Positions 24,478 to 33,916 of a stretch of DNA of 45,012 nt are shown here, in pieces (position 1 is the first letter of the stretch; each line of letters opens with the position of its first letter). The DNA comes from JAHJDO01 sp964437505. Its GTDB lineage: Bacteria > JAHJDO01. A model generated the notes under the pieces. It worked only from the letters and a program-made list of their open reading frames with translations, was not told the origin of the DNA and ran no database searches. The DNA lies in NCBI GenBank assembly GCA_964437505.1, contig CAYTGU010000014.1, forward strand, positions 1 through 45,012, read 5' to 3'. Made by a program: the position numbers and the translations under genes.

Positions 24478-27156
24478 TTATTCTAAAAAACTTTTAACCT
24501 TATCCATGTTTTCTATTAATTTTACCCTGTTTTTACTAATCATTTCCCTTTTTTTGTGCTGATTTTCTATAACATCTTTTGGCGCTTTACTTAGGAAATC
24601 TTGATTATCAATCTTTCTGCCTATCTTCTCAAACTCCTCCTCCAATTTAGCAATCTTTTTTTCAAGACGGTTTTTTTCTGAAGCAAAATCAAATTTATCA
24701 CCCAAACACAAAAATACAGCTATCCCGGATTTAGTAAGATCCGAAGGGAATGGAGAACTAATCTTTACATTATAACCTATTTTTACATCTGTAGCATGTA
24801 ATAATCTTTGTATTCCTGTTTTATCTGAACTCAGTGCTTTTTCTTCCTCTATGCTGGTCGTCTTGACTATGTAGCTGATATTCTCTGATAAAGAAATATT
24901 CCAGTCTCCCCTCAAATTTCTACCAACATTAATAACCTCATATTTAAGCATTGCTTTGTCTGTTTCTTCCAAATTAACATATCTAGAATCTGCTTCTGGC
25001 CAGGATGATATCATAATACTTTTATCTAAATCAGGATCTATAGTCTTTTTTAGATTCTGCCATATCTCTTCTGTGATAAATGGTATAAAAGGATGTAATA
25101 ACTTAAGACTTTGTTTCAATACGTAAAATAGTACTGCTCGGGCTGCAGAGCAACTTGTTCCTTCAGATATTCTATGCTTTATTACTTCCAGATACCAGTC
25201 ACAGAATTCATGCCAAAAGAAGTTATAGATTTTACTTGCAGCCTCGTTGAACTTGTACTTTTCCAGACTTTCAGTTAGAGATACAATGGTTTGATTTAAT
25301 TTGGTTAAAATAAACCAATCATCTGATGCCAAATTATGAGAGCTTAAGTCGATATTTAAGTTCTTATATCCTGTTAAATTTGTTATTGAAAAACGAGCAG
25401 CATTCCACAATTTATTACAGAAATTCCTTGCTCCTTCTATTCTTGTAGTTGTCAACAGAATATCCTGCCCTCCCAAGGTTGACAAATCTGCAAGAGCCAA
25501 TCGCAATGTATCAGCACCGTATTGATTAACAATATCTATCGGGTCAATTACGTTTCCAGTAGATTTGCTCATTTTCTTTCCCGAAGAATCTCTGACAATC
25601 CCATGAAGGTAAACTTTCTCAAAAGGAATGTTGTCCATAAACCGCATTCCCATCATAATCATACGTGCAACCCAAAAATATATTATGTCATATCCTGTAA
25701 CTAATACTGTTGTAGGATAGAAATAACCTAACTCTTTTGTCTGGTTAGGCCATCCCATTGTAGCAAAAGGCCACAAAGCAGAGCTAAACCATGTGTCTAG
25801 CACATCTGGATCCTTTTCCAGATCCAAGCTTTCACATCTCCCGCACTTCAAAGGTTTTTCCATGTCTACCATTACTTCCCCACAACTATTACAATACCAA
25901 ACTGGTATTTCGTGTCCCCACCAGATCTGCCTTGAAATACACCAATCCTTAATGTTCTCCATCCAGTTTAAGTAAACCTTTTCCCATCTAGGCGGCGAAA
26001 ACTTTATTTTACCGCTGGTTACAGCCTTTATCGCAGGCTGAGCTAGTGATTTCATACTAACAAACCATTGCTTGGAAACTAATGGCTCCACAACAGTATG
26101 ACATCTTGAGCAATGCCCTACATTGTGAAGATGCTTTTCTATCTTTAAGAGGTAACCTTCTTTTTTTAGATCTTCCACTAGTTTTTCTCTGCAAGAATAT
26201 CTATCCATTCCATTATAGGCACCAGCATTTTTATTCATTCTGCCTTTTTCATCTATAACAACAACTTGTTTCAGATTATGCGCAAGTCCAATTTCATAGT
26301 CAACCGGATCATGAGCCGGCGTTACTTTAACCGCACCTGTTCCAAATGAGCTATCAACTCTCTCATCAGAAATAACAGGAATTTTTCTTCCAATAATAGG
26401 CAAGATAACTACCTTCTTTAAAAACCTTTTATACCGTTTGTCCTGAGGGTTAACAGCAATTGCAGTATCTCCAAACATTGTTTCCGGTCTGGTAGTAGCA
26501 ATTACTATCTGGTCATTACTTTGCTCTAAAGGATAATTAAGATAGTATAGACTGCCTTTCAATTCCTTTCTCTCTACCTCTATATCTGAAATTGCTGTCT
26601 GGCAACGGGGACACCAATTAACAATATAATTATCCCTATACAGTAATTTATTTTTATACAACCTGATAAAGGCTTCCTTTACAGATTTTTCATAATCCTT
26701 GTCCATTGTAAATCTTTCTCTTGACCAATCACATGATGTCCCTAATCTTTTCAACTGATTTATTATTCGGCTGCGATACTCTTCCTTCCATTTCCATGCA
26801 TATTTAAGAAATTTTTCTCTACCAAGGCTATCTCTCGTTAACCCTTCCTGAGAAAGTCTTTTCTCTATTACATTTTGTGTAGCAATTCCTGCATGGTCTG
26901 TTCCTGGTATCCATAGAGCATTAAGCCCCTGCATTCTCTTCCATCTGACCAGAATATCCTGAAGGGTTTCATCTAATGCGTGTCCCATGTGCAGAACTCC
27001 AGTTACATTTGGCGGAGGAATAACAATACAAAACGATTTTTTGCTAGCAGTTACTTCTGCACGAAAAAATCCATTCTTTTCCCAGAAAGAATACCACTTT
27101 TCTTCTACTTGTTTTGAGTCATATCTTTTTGATATCTCAGTCTCAACGAATGTCAT
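24478..27156 (-). CDS. valS: Valyl-tRNA synthetase
   Basis: 892 residues, full length. Class I motifs PPPNVTGVLHMGHAL (HIGH variant HMGH) and GKKMSKSTGN. The CP1 editing domain lies between (ATTRPETMFGDTAIAV, TPAHDPVDYEIG). Several Cys pairs are present: CPRC in the CP core and a CNSC...CGRC zinc ribbon before the DTWFSSALWP segment. The C-terminal ~65 residues are the ValRS tRNA-binding coiled coil. First gene of the 27-13.6 kb run, behind a good promoter. Its leader is too short to hold a T-box. Confidence 0.98.
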   Translation of the reverse strand: MTFVETEISKRYDSKQVEEKWYSFWEKNGFFRAEVTASKKSFCIVIPPPNVTGVLHMGHALDETLQDILVRWKRMQGLNALWIPGTDHAGIATQNVIEKRLSQEGLTRDSLGREKFLKYAWKWKEEYRSRIINQLKRLGTSCDWSRERFTMDKDYEKSVKEAFIRLYKNKLLYRDNYIVNWCPRCQTAISDIEVERKELKGSLYYLNYPLEQSNDQIVIATTRPETMFGDTAIAVNPQDKRYKRFLKKVVILPIIGRKIPVISDERVDSSFGTGAVKVTPAHDPVDYEIGLAHNLKQVVVIDEKGRMNKNAGAYNGMDRYSCREKLVEDLKKEGYLLKIEKHLHNVGHCSRCHTVVEPLVSKQWFVSMKSLAQPAIKAVTSGKIKFSPPRWEKVYLNWMENIKDWCISRQIWWGHEIPVWYCNSCGEVMVDMEKPLKCGRCESLDLEKDPDVLDTWFSSALWPFATMGWPNQTKELGYFYPTTVLVTGYDIIYFWVARMIMMGMRFMDNIPFEKVYLHGIVRDSSGKKMSKSTGNVIDPIDIVNQYGADTLRLALADLSTLGGQDILLTTTRIEGARNFCNKLWNAARFSITNLTGYKNLNIDLSSHNLASDDWFILTKLNQTIVSLTESLEKYKFNEAASKIYNFFWHEFCDWYLEVIKHRISEGTSCSAARAVLFYVLKQSLKLLHPFIPFITEEIWQNLKKTIDPDLDKSIMISSWPEADSRYVNLEETDKAMLKYEVINVGRNLRGDWNISLSENISYIVKTTSIEEEKALSSDKTGIQRLLHATDVKIGYNVKISSPFPSDLTKSGIAVFLCLGDKFDFASEKNRLEKKIAKLEEEFEKIGRKIDNQDFLSKAPKDVIENQHKKREMISKNRVKLIENMDKVKSFLE

Positions 27157-27189
27157 TTTAAATATTCCTTAATAATGCTAAGTAACACG

Positions 27190-27218
27190 ATTTTATGCTT
27201 TTTTAGACACAAAGTCAA
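27190..27218 (-). promoter_or_regulatory. Sigma70-type promoter for the valS operon
   Basis: Minus strand: TTGACT (27213-27218), a 17-base spacer, TAAAAT (27190-27195), in the 89-base gap between the flippase-like gene and valS. Predicted start is about 25-30 bases before the ATG. Confidence 0.65.
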
Positions 27219-27245
27219 TTTTTAGCACTTTTATAATCAACAAGT

Positions 27246-28214
27246 TCAGATTTGTTCATTTTGAGAGAGTTTTGGAGGCTTATGAAATATATAGAATATG
27301 CCGCCGAAAAAGTTTAAAATGAGCGTGATAAGTCTTACAATTATTGACATAGTTACAGCTAAACCGCAAGTTCCGGTAACAAGTCCAAAGAAATATTTAT
27401 ACATACTCTCTCCAAGTCCCCATCCTGCGAATGTGATTGGAATCGCGCTTATAACTGCAATAATTGGAATAAACAAAAAGAAGTATTTCATTGAAACATC
27501 CAAACCCAGACCCAATGCTATCTGGTAATTCATCAATATAGACATAATCTGTATAACGATAGACATTAGAAAAACCTTAGCAAGCAAAACTTTTTTGGAC
27601 CTGTAAATATAGAATGCTGAGTATACACGCTTTAAAGAAACAACAACTTTTTGCCATCTTTCCTTTTTTACATCAAAAGAAAAAAATTTCATAAGACGCT
27701 TGTTAAAAAAAACAACACATAAGATAATTATTATCAAAAAAAACACAACTATACTTATTGCAGGTTTTCTAATCTGGGGCTCCGATATGGCATAGAGACT
27801 TGCAACTGCTCCTATCGTAAGAAGAGCAAACATGCCAACAATTCTGTCAATAAGAACTGTTGTCGCTGCTTCAAGTCTTTGCTCAGTGTGTTTTGACACA
27901 TAATACGCCTTCACAACGTCTCCACCAGTCAGGCTTGGCATAAAGGTATTAAAAAACAGTCCAATAAAATTCAGTTCTAATGTTTTAAAAAACGGAAGAT
28001 ATATGTCCTGTCCTTTTAGAAGTTCCTGCCATCTTAAGCAGGCTATGAAAACAATAACAATATACAATCCAATTGCTATAAGAAGACGTGATAACTCTAT
28101 GCTTTTGATATGTTCTACTATTTTGTGAAGGCTAATATCCGGTCTTGAGAAAACATACCAGAGAATCCCTATGCTAATACATAATTTTAGAATCCAAAAC
28201 AGGGTCTTTTTCAT
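27246..28214 (-). CDS. Flippase-like integral membrane protein (LPG synthase TM region, UPF0104)
   Basis: 322 residues with about eight hydrophobic helices. IACLRWQELLKGQ near residues 60-70, FNTFMPSLTGGDVVKAYYVSK and the later FAGWGLGESMYKYFFG are the hallmarks of the AglD/MprF-N-like membrane family (PF03706), whose members are thought to move or modify lipid-linked substrates. There is no MprF synthase domain. It overlaps the sugar-nucleotide epimerase gene by four bases, which fits a role in polysaccharide or glycolipid export. Confidence 0.85.
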   Translation of the reverse strand: MKKTLFWILKLCISIGILWYVFSRPDISLHKIVEHIKSIELSRLLIAIGLYIVIVFIACLRWQELLKGQDIYLPFFKTLELNFIGLFFNTFMPSLTGGDVVKAYYVSKHTEQRLEAATTVLIDRIVGMFALLTIGAVASLYAISEPQIRKPAISIVVFFLIIIILCVVFFNKRLMKFFSFDVKKERWQKVVVSLKRVYSAFYIYRSKKVLLAKVFLMSIVIQIMSILMNYQIALGLGLDVSMKYFFLFIPIIAVISAIPITFAGWGLGESMYKYFFGLVTGTCGLAVTMSIIVRLITLILNFFGGIFYIFHKPPKLSQNEQI

Positions 28215-29167
28215 GGATATTGCCTGCTTTTATACCACCTGACAAATTTGGCGATTCCATCCTCTATGGAAACCTTGGGCTGGAAATTTAGCATCTTCTT
28301 GGATTTACTGATGTCTGCATATGTAATACTCACATCACCGGGCTGAGTAGGAAGTTTAGTTATCTTTGCTCTTTTGCCAAGTTCTTCTTCTATCACGTTG
28401 ATGAAATAATTTAATTCTATTGGATGAGAATTGCCAAGATTGAAAATTTCATATTCAAATTGCTTATCCAAAGCAGATATTACTCCATCAATAATATCAT
28501 CAACATATGTGTAATCTCTTTTAGAATGTCCGTCTCCAAATCTCTGGACCTCTTTGCCCTCATCAATCCATTTTGTAAATTTATAGGTTGCCATGTCAGG
28601 TCTTCCTGATGGACCATATACAGTAAAAAATCTCAAGCAAGAGATTGGTATGTTATAAAGATGATGATATACATGACACATAACTTCTCCTGCCTTCTTA
28701 GTAGCCGCATATGGAGAAATTGCTTTATCCACATTGTCACGTTCAGAAAAGGGGATTTTTTTATTGTTACCGTACACAGAAGAAGAGGAAGCAAAAATAA
28801 AATTCTTGACGTTCTTGCTTAATTCCAGCAAATGCATTGTTCCTCTCAAATTGACCTCTTCGTAAAGTAGCGGGTTTTCAAGCGAAGGCCTAACTCCCGC
28901 TCTTGCAGCCAGATGAACAACTCTGCTTATTCTATTAGATGAGAAGATTTCCTTTAAAGAATTGAAATCGCGAATGTCAACTCTATATAGTTTAAAGTTT
29001 TTTCGGTTAAGAAACTGCTTAATATTATTTTCTTTTATTAAGGGAGAATAATAATTATTGAAATCATCCACACAAATGATAGACCTGTTATCATCTAACA
29101 ACCTTCTTACAAGATGAGACCCAATAAAACCTGCCCCACCCGTTACAAGTATCTGTTCATCTTCCAT
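28211..29167 (-). CDS. NAD-dependent sugar-nucleotide epimerase (UDP-glucuronate 4-epimerase-like)
   Basis: 318 residues from the ATG at 29167; the frame continues to 29218, but only by running further into the nitroreductase gene. Extended SDR: VTGGAGFIGSHLVRRL at the start, HLAARAGVRPSLENP, ASSSSVYG (catalytic Ser region), YAATKKAGE (YxxxK) and RFFTVYGPSGRPDMA. The HLAARAGVR and GRPDMA pattern favours UDP-glucuronate 4-epimerase over GalE. Supplies a sugar nucleotide for surface polysaccharide. Overlaps genes on both sides. Confidence 0.88.
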   Translation of the reverse strand: MEDEQILVTGGAGFIGSHLVRRLLDDNRSIICVDDFNNYYSPLIKENNIKQFLNRKNFKLYRVDIRDFNSLKEIFSSNRISRVVHLAARAGVRPSLENPLLYEEVNLRGTMHLLELSKNVKNFIFASSSSVYGNNKKIPFSERDNVDKAISPYAATKKAGEVMCHVYHHLYNIPISCLRFFTVYGPSGRPDMATYKFTKWIDEGKEVQRFGDGHSKRDYTYVDDIIDGVISALDKQFEYEIFNLGNSHPIELNYFINVIEEELGKRAKITKLPTQPGDVSITYADISKSKKMLNFQPKVSIEDGIAKFVRWYKSRQYP

Positions 29168-29762
29168 ATATCCGTCCCATCCTTTTTCCATACTCATCAA
29201 AGAAATATACATCTTCAAGATTTCTTTTGGGGACGTTTAATACTCCTTCCCCATCCTTCCAATACTTAATGGAATCCTTCATCTCCACAGCTTTTGGGCT
29301 TTCATTTGGATATCCGAGAGCAAGTACAGAGTCTATCTCGCATTTATTTGGTATATTTAATATTTTTTTTAAACTTGTTCTGTCAATTGAGCCAAGCCAG
29401 CAAGAACCAATACCTTCTTCCATGGCAGCTAGAATAATATTCTCTATAGCTGCTGCTGAATCGCGTTCTCCGCCAGTTGCTATCTTCTCCCTATTAAGAA
29501 GAAGAACAATGTAAGCTACAGGTTGTTCCCCTTCTTTTGGATTTCCTTCAGGCGCAATATATCCTGCCCATTTAAGTGCACCAAAAACTTTACTAACTAG
29601 TTTTTCATCCTGAATAATTATATACTCGCATGGCTGGAGATTGGCCCCAGATGGAGCAAGCCGACCAGCATTAACTAGTTTCTTCAATATTTCAGAAGAA
29701 ATAGGTTTTTGCTTAAACCGTCTGATAGTCCGTCTCTTAATAATCGCATCATATACATTCAT
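29157..29762 (-). CDS. Nitroreductase family protein
   Basis: 201 residues. FMN-binding pattern: RRTIRRFKQKPIS at 10-22, GRLAPSGANLQPCEYIII and the AAAIENIILAAMEEGIGSCW block, with LALGYPNESP late. NAD(P)H-dependent reduction of a quinone, nitro or enone substrate; the physiological substrate cannot be deduced. Lies 13 bases downstream of the phosphohexomutase. Confidence 0.92.
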   Translation of the reverse strand: MNVYDAIIKRRTIRRFKQKPISSEILKKLVNAGRLAPSGANLQPCEYIIIQDEKLVSKVFGALKWAGYIAPEGNPKEGEQPVAYIVLLLNREKIATGGERDSAAAIENIILAAMEEGIGSCWLGSIDRTSLKKILNIPNKCEIDSVLALGYPNESPKAVEMKDSIKYWKDGEGVLNVPKRNLEDVYFFDEYGKRMGRIYGR

Positions 29763-29775
29763 GATTTTTTGATGT

Positions 29776-31131
29776 TTACCAATTTTTATCTATTGAGGAA
29801 TATTCGTCCAGTTTTTTATGCACTATTTTCTTTATCTCTTCAAGCCTTTCTTGAGTTTTAGCTTCAAATCTTAGTACTAATAATGGCTGTGTATTTGATG
29901 CTCTTACCAGTCCCCAGCCATCTTTAAACAAAATTCTTACTCCATCAATATCAATTGTTTCATATTTTGATTTAAAATATTTCCCAACACTTTCCACTAC
30001 TTCAAATTTCTCTTGTTCAGATGCGCAATTCACTCTTATTTCAGGCGTGGAAAAATAATGCGGTATCTCTCTGACTATATCTGCCAATGACTTATCATGT
30101 ACAGACAAAAACTGAAGCAGCCTTCCTGATGCATATATACCATCGTCATATCCAAAATAATTATCTGCAAAAAACATATGCCCACTCATTTCTCCTGCCA
30201 GAGGAGCTTGTTCTTCTCTCATTTTTTTCTTAATAATGGAATGTCCTGTTTTCCACATTATTGGCTCGCCTCCATGCGTTTGAATATCCTCTATTAACGA
30301 CTGAGAACATTTAACATCAAATATTATCTTTGCTTTCCCCTTCGAAAGAATATCCCTCGCGTAAATAGCAAGCAACTTGTCCCCTCTAATTATGTTCCCT
30401 TCATTATCAATTGCGCCAACTCTGTCTGCATCCCCATCATAGGCAATTCCAACATCTGCTTTTGCCTCTTTTACTTTTGCTATCAAATCAGCCACATATT
30501 TATCTACAGTAGGATCAGGAAGATGGTTCGGAAAACTGCCGTCAGATTCACAATAAAGAGGAATAACTTCACACCCCAGATCCCTAAACAATCTTGGCGC
30601 AATGTCGCTGGCTGTTCCGTTTCCTGCATCAATAACAACCTTAAGTTTCTTCTTTATCTTTATCTTTTCCTTAAGCGTTTGGAAATATGTCTGTCTTGGA
30701 TCTTCTTCTTTGACACTCCCCTCTCCTGTTAAAAAATTATTAGACTCTATAATTTCCCTTAATTTCTGAATTTCCTCGCCATATATTGAAGCAATACCTT
30801 TAGATATTTTAAATCCATTGTACTCAATCGGATTATGACTCCCTGTTATCATTATTCCTGCGTCTGCCTTATAATGCAGAATTGAAAAGTAAAGCATAGG
30901 TGTTGGCCCTTCCCCAACATCAATAACATCACAGCCTGTTGAGAGAAGTCCGCTTATCAACCAATCGTTCAACATTTTAGAGCTCAATCTGTTGTCATGC
31001 CCTACTGCAATCTTCCTGCCTTCCGACATATATGTGCCAACTGCCTTGCCAATGTTTATAACAACATCCTGCGTTAAGTCCTCCTTCACTAAGCCTCGAA
31101 TATCATATTCTCTAAAAATTTGTTTATTCAC
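29776..31131 (-). CDS. Phosphomannomutase/phosphoglucomutase (AlgC/ManB-like)
   Basis: 451 residues. Four-domain alpha-D-phosphohexomutase with FREYDIRGLV at the start, the phosphoserine loop ITGSHNPIEYNGFK, metal-binding YDGDADRVGAID, sugar-binding GEMSGHMFF and phosphate-binding RASNTQPLL. Interconverts hexose 6- and 1-phosphates for nucleotide-sugar synthesis. Fits with the epimerase, flippase-like and glycosyltransferase genes nearby. Its start overlaps the flavoprotein gene by four bases. Confidence 0.94.
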   Translation of the reverse strand: MNKQIFREYDIRGLVKEDLTQDVVINIGKAVGTYMSEGRKIAVGHDNRLSSKMLNDWLISGLLSTGCDVIDVGEGPTPMLYFSILHYKADAGIMITGSHNPIEYNGFKISKGIASIYGEEIQKLREIIESNNFLTGEGSVKEEDPRQTYFQTLKEKIKIKKKLKVVIDAGNGTASDIAPRLFRDLGCEVIPLYCESDGSFPNHLPDPTVDKYVADLIAKVKEAKADVGIAYDGDADRVGAIDNEGNIIRGDKLLAIYARDILSKGKAKIIFDVKCSQSLIEDIQTHGGEPIMWKTGHSIIKKKMREEQAPLAGEMSGHMFFADNYFGYDDGIYASGRLLQFLSVHDKSLADIVREIPHYFSTPEIRVNCASEQEKFEVVESVGKYFKSKYETIDIDGVRILFKDGWGLVRASNTQPLLVLRFEAKTQERLEEIKKIVHKKLDEYSSIDKNW

Positions 31132-31685
31132 AGTTTCGCTCCTAAATTAAATGCGGATTTCAATAATTCTGATTGCTTTAGTATAGCATTCTTTTCATCA
31201 ATTCCTGAACAGAAAAGTTCTTCCTTGTAATCTACATTAATAGTAACAAAGAAATTCTTTACAATTGATCTTGCATTATCGAAGAAATCTTTTCTGTTTG
31301 ATCCCTCTACAGAAATGAAAGCCCCTATCTTTCTTTCTTCAAAAACTTGTTTTCTCAGTATATTCTTCGCTCTCCAGACACATTGGAACCTGTCTATCAT
31401 CATTTTGGTTTGCGCACTAAGACTTCCAAAGAATATTGGAGAAGCCAAAATTATAGCATCTGCTTCTTCCACCTTTCTATAAATAGTTTGCATATCGTCT
31501 TCAATTATGCAGAATCTATCATTGGGCATATTCTCGCACTCCTGGCAGGGAGAAAACCCAAGATCGTTTAAGACGATTTTCTCCACCTCAGCACCATTGT
31601 TTTGAGCGCCTTTCAAAGCATTATCAAGAAGAATATCTGTATTCCCACCCTTCCTTGGGCTCCCATTTATTCCTAATACTTTCAT
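31128..31685 (-). CDS. Flavodoxin-like/NADPH-dependent FMN reductase family protein
   Basis: 185 residues. GINGSPRKGGNTDILL (FMN phosphate loop) at 4-19 and ASPIFFGSLSAQTKMMIDR are diagnostic. CQECE...RFC after residue 45 is a Cys cluster like that of iron-sulfur flavoproteins. Probably a cytosolic electron carrier or quinone reductase. GGAG precedes the ATG. It begins only 40 bases after the 3' end of tRNA-Gly with no terminator visible between, so it may share the tRNA transcript. Confidence 0.88.
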   Translation of the reverse strand: MKVLGINGSPRKGGNTDILLDNALKGAQNNGAEVEKIVLNDLGFSPCQECENMPNDRFCIIEDDMQTIYRKVEEADAIILASPIFFGSLSAQTKMMIDRFQCVWRAKNILRKQVFEERKIGAFISVEGSNRKDFFDNARSIVKNFFVTINVDYKEELFCSGIDEKNAILKQSELLKSAFNLGAKL

Positions 31686-31725
31686 CTAAAAGCTCTCCAA
31701 TTTACTTAGATGTGAAATGCATCAG

Positions 31726-31796
31726 AGCGGGTGAAGGGAATCGAACCCTCGTATCAAGCTTGGGAAGCTTGTGTTCTACCACTGAACTACACCCGC
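31726..31796 (-). tRNA. tRNA-Gly (anticodon CCC)
   Basis: 71-base cloverleaf. Acceptor GCGGGTG pairs with CACCCGC, anticodon stem CAAGC/GCTTG surrounds loop TTCCCAA, T arm GAGGG-TTCGATT-CCCTT, discriminator U. The anticodon reads CCC (codon GGG). CCA is not encoded. Last of three tRNAs, four bases after tRNA-Tyr. Confidence 0.93.
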
Positions 31797-31800
31797 ATGG

Positions 31801-31882
31801 TGGGGAGAGGAGGATTCGAACCTCCGAAGGCATCGCCGTCAGATTTACAGTCTGATCCCTTTGGCCACTTGGGAATCTCCCC
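31801..31882 (-). tRNA. tRNA-Tyr (anticodon GTA)
   Basis: 82 bases including a long variable arm, as expected for bacterial tRNA-Tyr. Acceptor GGGGAGA/TCTCCCC, anticodon stem TCAGA/TCTGA with loop CTGTAAA, T arm GGAGG-TTCGAAT-CCTCC, discriminator A. Eight bases after tRNA-Thr. Confidence 0.95.
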
Positions 31883-31890
31883 ATTTTTAG

Positions 31891-31963
31891 AGCCGGCGAA
31901 GGGACTTGAACCCCCGACCCGCTGATTACAAATCAGCTGCTCTACCAACTGAGCTACACCGGC
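31891..31963 (-). tRNA. tRNA-Thr (anticodon TGT)
   Basis: 73 bases. Acceptor GCCGGTG/CGCCGGC (one G-U), D arm GCTC...GAGC, anticodon stem GCTGA/TCAGC with loop TTTGTAA, T arm GGGGG-TTCAAGT-CCCTT with terminal wobble pairs. First tRNA of the cluster, close to a good promoter. Confidence 0.95.
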
Positions 31964-31981
31964 ATTATAAAGAACTCGACC

Positions 31982-32009
31982 ATTATACATACTTTAATTC
32001 AGATGACAA
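31982..32009 (-). promoter_or_regulatory. Sigma70-type promoter for the tRNA cluster
   Basis: Minus strand: TTGTCA (32004-32009), a 16-base spacer, perfect TATAAT (31982-31987), ending 18 bases before the 5' end of tRNA-Thr and lying entirely in the gap after the flavin reductase stop. Confidence 0.7.
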
Positions 32010-32024
32010 GATTTCCTGTGAGTT

Positions 32025-32567
32025 TTATCCAGCTATGAGTTTTTCTCCAGGTAGTGAAAATTCATCTGCCCCAATATGCATGAGTGGGCTTGCTGCATGG
32101 GGATCAAACTTTTTGTTTTCAAAGACATCTGCCCTTATCTCTGCTCCGATTACTTCCCCTATCACCAGTACATGATCGCCAGCCGAAATTTCTTTAAAAA
32201 GCTTACAACTAAATACTGCATAGCACTCTTTTATTCCGGGAGATTTTATTCCGTCCAGCTTAACTTCTGTCAAGTTAGATTCTTCTATTTCACTTACTCC
32301 TTCAGGAAGACTCTCCGCACACTCCCAGACCTGATTCAACAGTTCTTTCCCAGGAATATTGATTGTAAAATCTCTGACCAGACGGATATTAGCCAATGTA
32401 TGCCGTTTATGTGCAGAGCTAAAGGCAACTAAAGCAGGCTTTATTGAAACCGGCATGACAAAACTAAACGGCGCAGCATTTGAAATCCCCTTCTCATTAA
32501 CCGTTGCTATTAATACTGTAGGTCTGGGTGCTAAGACTTTATACCAATTATCTAAATCTAGTTTCAT
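32025..32567 (-). CDS. Flavin reductase-like FMN-binding protein
   Basis: 180 residues from the ATG at 32567, which has AAAGGAG eight bases upstream; a longer frame to 32669 runs into the permease gene and is rejected. RPTVLIATVNEKGISNAAPFSFVMPVS and HKRHTLANI are typical of the flavin reductase/DIM6-NTAB family, which binds FMN. The protein is probably a stand-alone flavoprotein reductase of unknown partner. Lies 50 bases after the purine permease gene and ends 62 bases before tRNA-Thr. Confidence 0.88.
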   Translation of the reverse strand: MKLDLDNWYKVLAPRPTVLIATVNEKGISNAAPFSFVMPVSIKPALVAFSSAHKRHTLANIRLVRDFTINIPGKELLNQVWECAESLPEGVSEIEESNLTEVKLDGIKSPGIKECYAVFSCKLFKEISAGDHVLVIGEVIGAEIRADVFENKKFDPHAASPLMHIGADEFSLPGEKLIAG

Positions 32568-32617
32568 TGTCTTTTCTCCTTTTGTTTTTTTGTTAGTTGA
32601 GATCGTATTTATAACAT

Positions 32618-33916
32618 TTAATACGGATAGAAAACAAAGAAAACCAGGGATAATGCCCCTAATATCCACAGCCCAAGAGGAACTTCTCTGAACCTTCCTG
32701 ATAATACCTTCATAAGAGGATAAATAACAAAGCCGGCAGTCATCCCAATACCTAAATTATATGTAAAACTCATCAAAATAATAACAGAAAAAACAGGAAT
32801 AATCTCAGTAAAGTCATTAAATTTTACCTTAGCAATTGGAGAAAGCATAAGCATGCCAACAATGATTAAAGCGGGACCGTAAGCGCATGAAGGAATTACG
32901 CTAAAGAAAGGGCTGAAAAACAGCGCCAATAGAAACAAAAATGCCGTCACTACAGATGTTAACCCAGACCTGCCTCCCGATTCAATTCCTGCTGCTGATT
33001 CAATATATGTACCTGTTGTAGTTGTCCCTAGTAGAGCACCAATGACTGTTGCCAAAGAATCGCATAACATCGGTTTTTCAATCTCTGGCAGGTTCCCATT
33101 CTTATCTAAAAAACCTGCTTTATATGACACTCCGATTAACGTCCCAAGCGTATCTACAAAGTCCATTACAAACACAGTCAAAATAACCGCAAAAAATCCC
33201 CACTTTAATGCACCAAGTATATCCAGTTGAAGAAAAATAGGCGCTATGCTAGGCGGCATACTGACCCATTTATCTGGAGATGGTGTTACTTTCATACAAA
33301 AAGCAAGAAAAGTGATTGCTAAAATTCCCAACAGGATTGCTCCTTTTATTTTCTTTATCATAAAAAAACCTATTAATAAAAAGCCAAGTATAGATAACAA
33401 AACAGGGACATTTCTGAAATTTCCGACACATACCGGAGCTCCAGGCACTCCCAATTTTATAATCCCTGTTTCATTAAGACCAATGAATGTTAAGAACAGT
33501 CCGATGCCTACTACAAAAGCTATTTTAAGCCCTTCCGGTATTGAATTGGCCAGCCAGCTACGTATTTTAAAAATAGTAAGCAGTGTGAACAGAACGCCGC
33601 CAATAAATATAGCGCCCAGAGCAGTCTGCCAGCTATATCCAAGCACTTTAACAACTGTAAAAGCAATAAAAGCGTTTTCGCCCATATAAGGAGCAATTGC
33701 TAATGGCCGTTTTGCATAAACACCCATTAGCAGTGTCCCAAAGAAAGCGCTCAATATTGTAGCAGTCATAGACGCGCCAAAAGGCATGCCCGCCGCCTCC
33801 AGAATCTTTGGATTAACAACAATTATGTACGCCATAGTGGCAAATGTTGTTATGCCGGCAATAACCTCTTGTCTGACGTTAGTTCCTAATTCGTCTAGCT
33901 TAAAAAACGTTTTCAT
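32618..33916 (-). CDS. NCS2/AzgA-type purine (guanine/hypoxanthine) permease
   Basis: 432 residues with about 12 hydrophobic segments. VRQEVIAGITTFATMAYIIVVNP near the N-terminus and MGENAFIAF, VMDFVDTLGTLIGV and TYIESAAGIESGGRSGL are the hallmarks of AzgA-like (GhxP/PurP) transporters in the inner membrane. Substrate is probably hypoxanthine, guanine or adenine. Its start overlaps nnrDE by 17 bases, leaving no room for a purine riboswitch. Confidence 0.92.
   Translation of the reverse strand: MKTFFKLDELGTNVRQEVIAGITTFATMAYIIVVNPKILEAAGMPFGASMTATILSAFFGTLLMGVYAKRPLAIAPYMGENAFIAFTVVKVLGYSWQTALGAIFIGGVLFTLLTIFKIRSWLANSIPEGLKIAFVVGIGLFLTFIGLNETGIIKLGVPGAPVCVGNFRNVPVLLSILGFLLIGFFMIKKIKGAILLGILAITFLAFCMKVTPSPDKWVSMPPSIAPIFLQLDILGALKWGFFAVILTVFVMDFVDTLGTLIGVSYKAGFLDKNGNLPEIEKPMLCDSLATVIGALLGTTTTGTYIESAAGIESGGRSGLTSVVTAFLFLLALFFSPFFSVIPSCAYGPALIIVGMLMLSPIAKVKFNDFTEIIPVFSVIILMSFTYNLGIGMTAGFVIYPLMKVLSGRFREVPLGLWILGALSLVFFVFYPY

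Noticed and set aside
27157..27245. T-box riboswitch upstream of valS
   Set aside because: The leader after the promoter is only about 30 bases and has no T-box sequence or terminator pair.
31655..32175. Short ORFs on both strands across the tRNA region
   Set aside because: They translate tRNA genes and have no ribosome sites.
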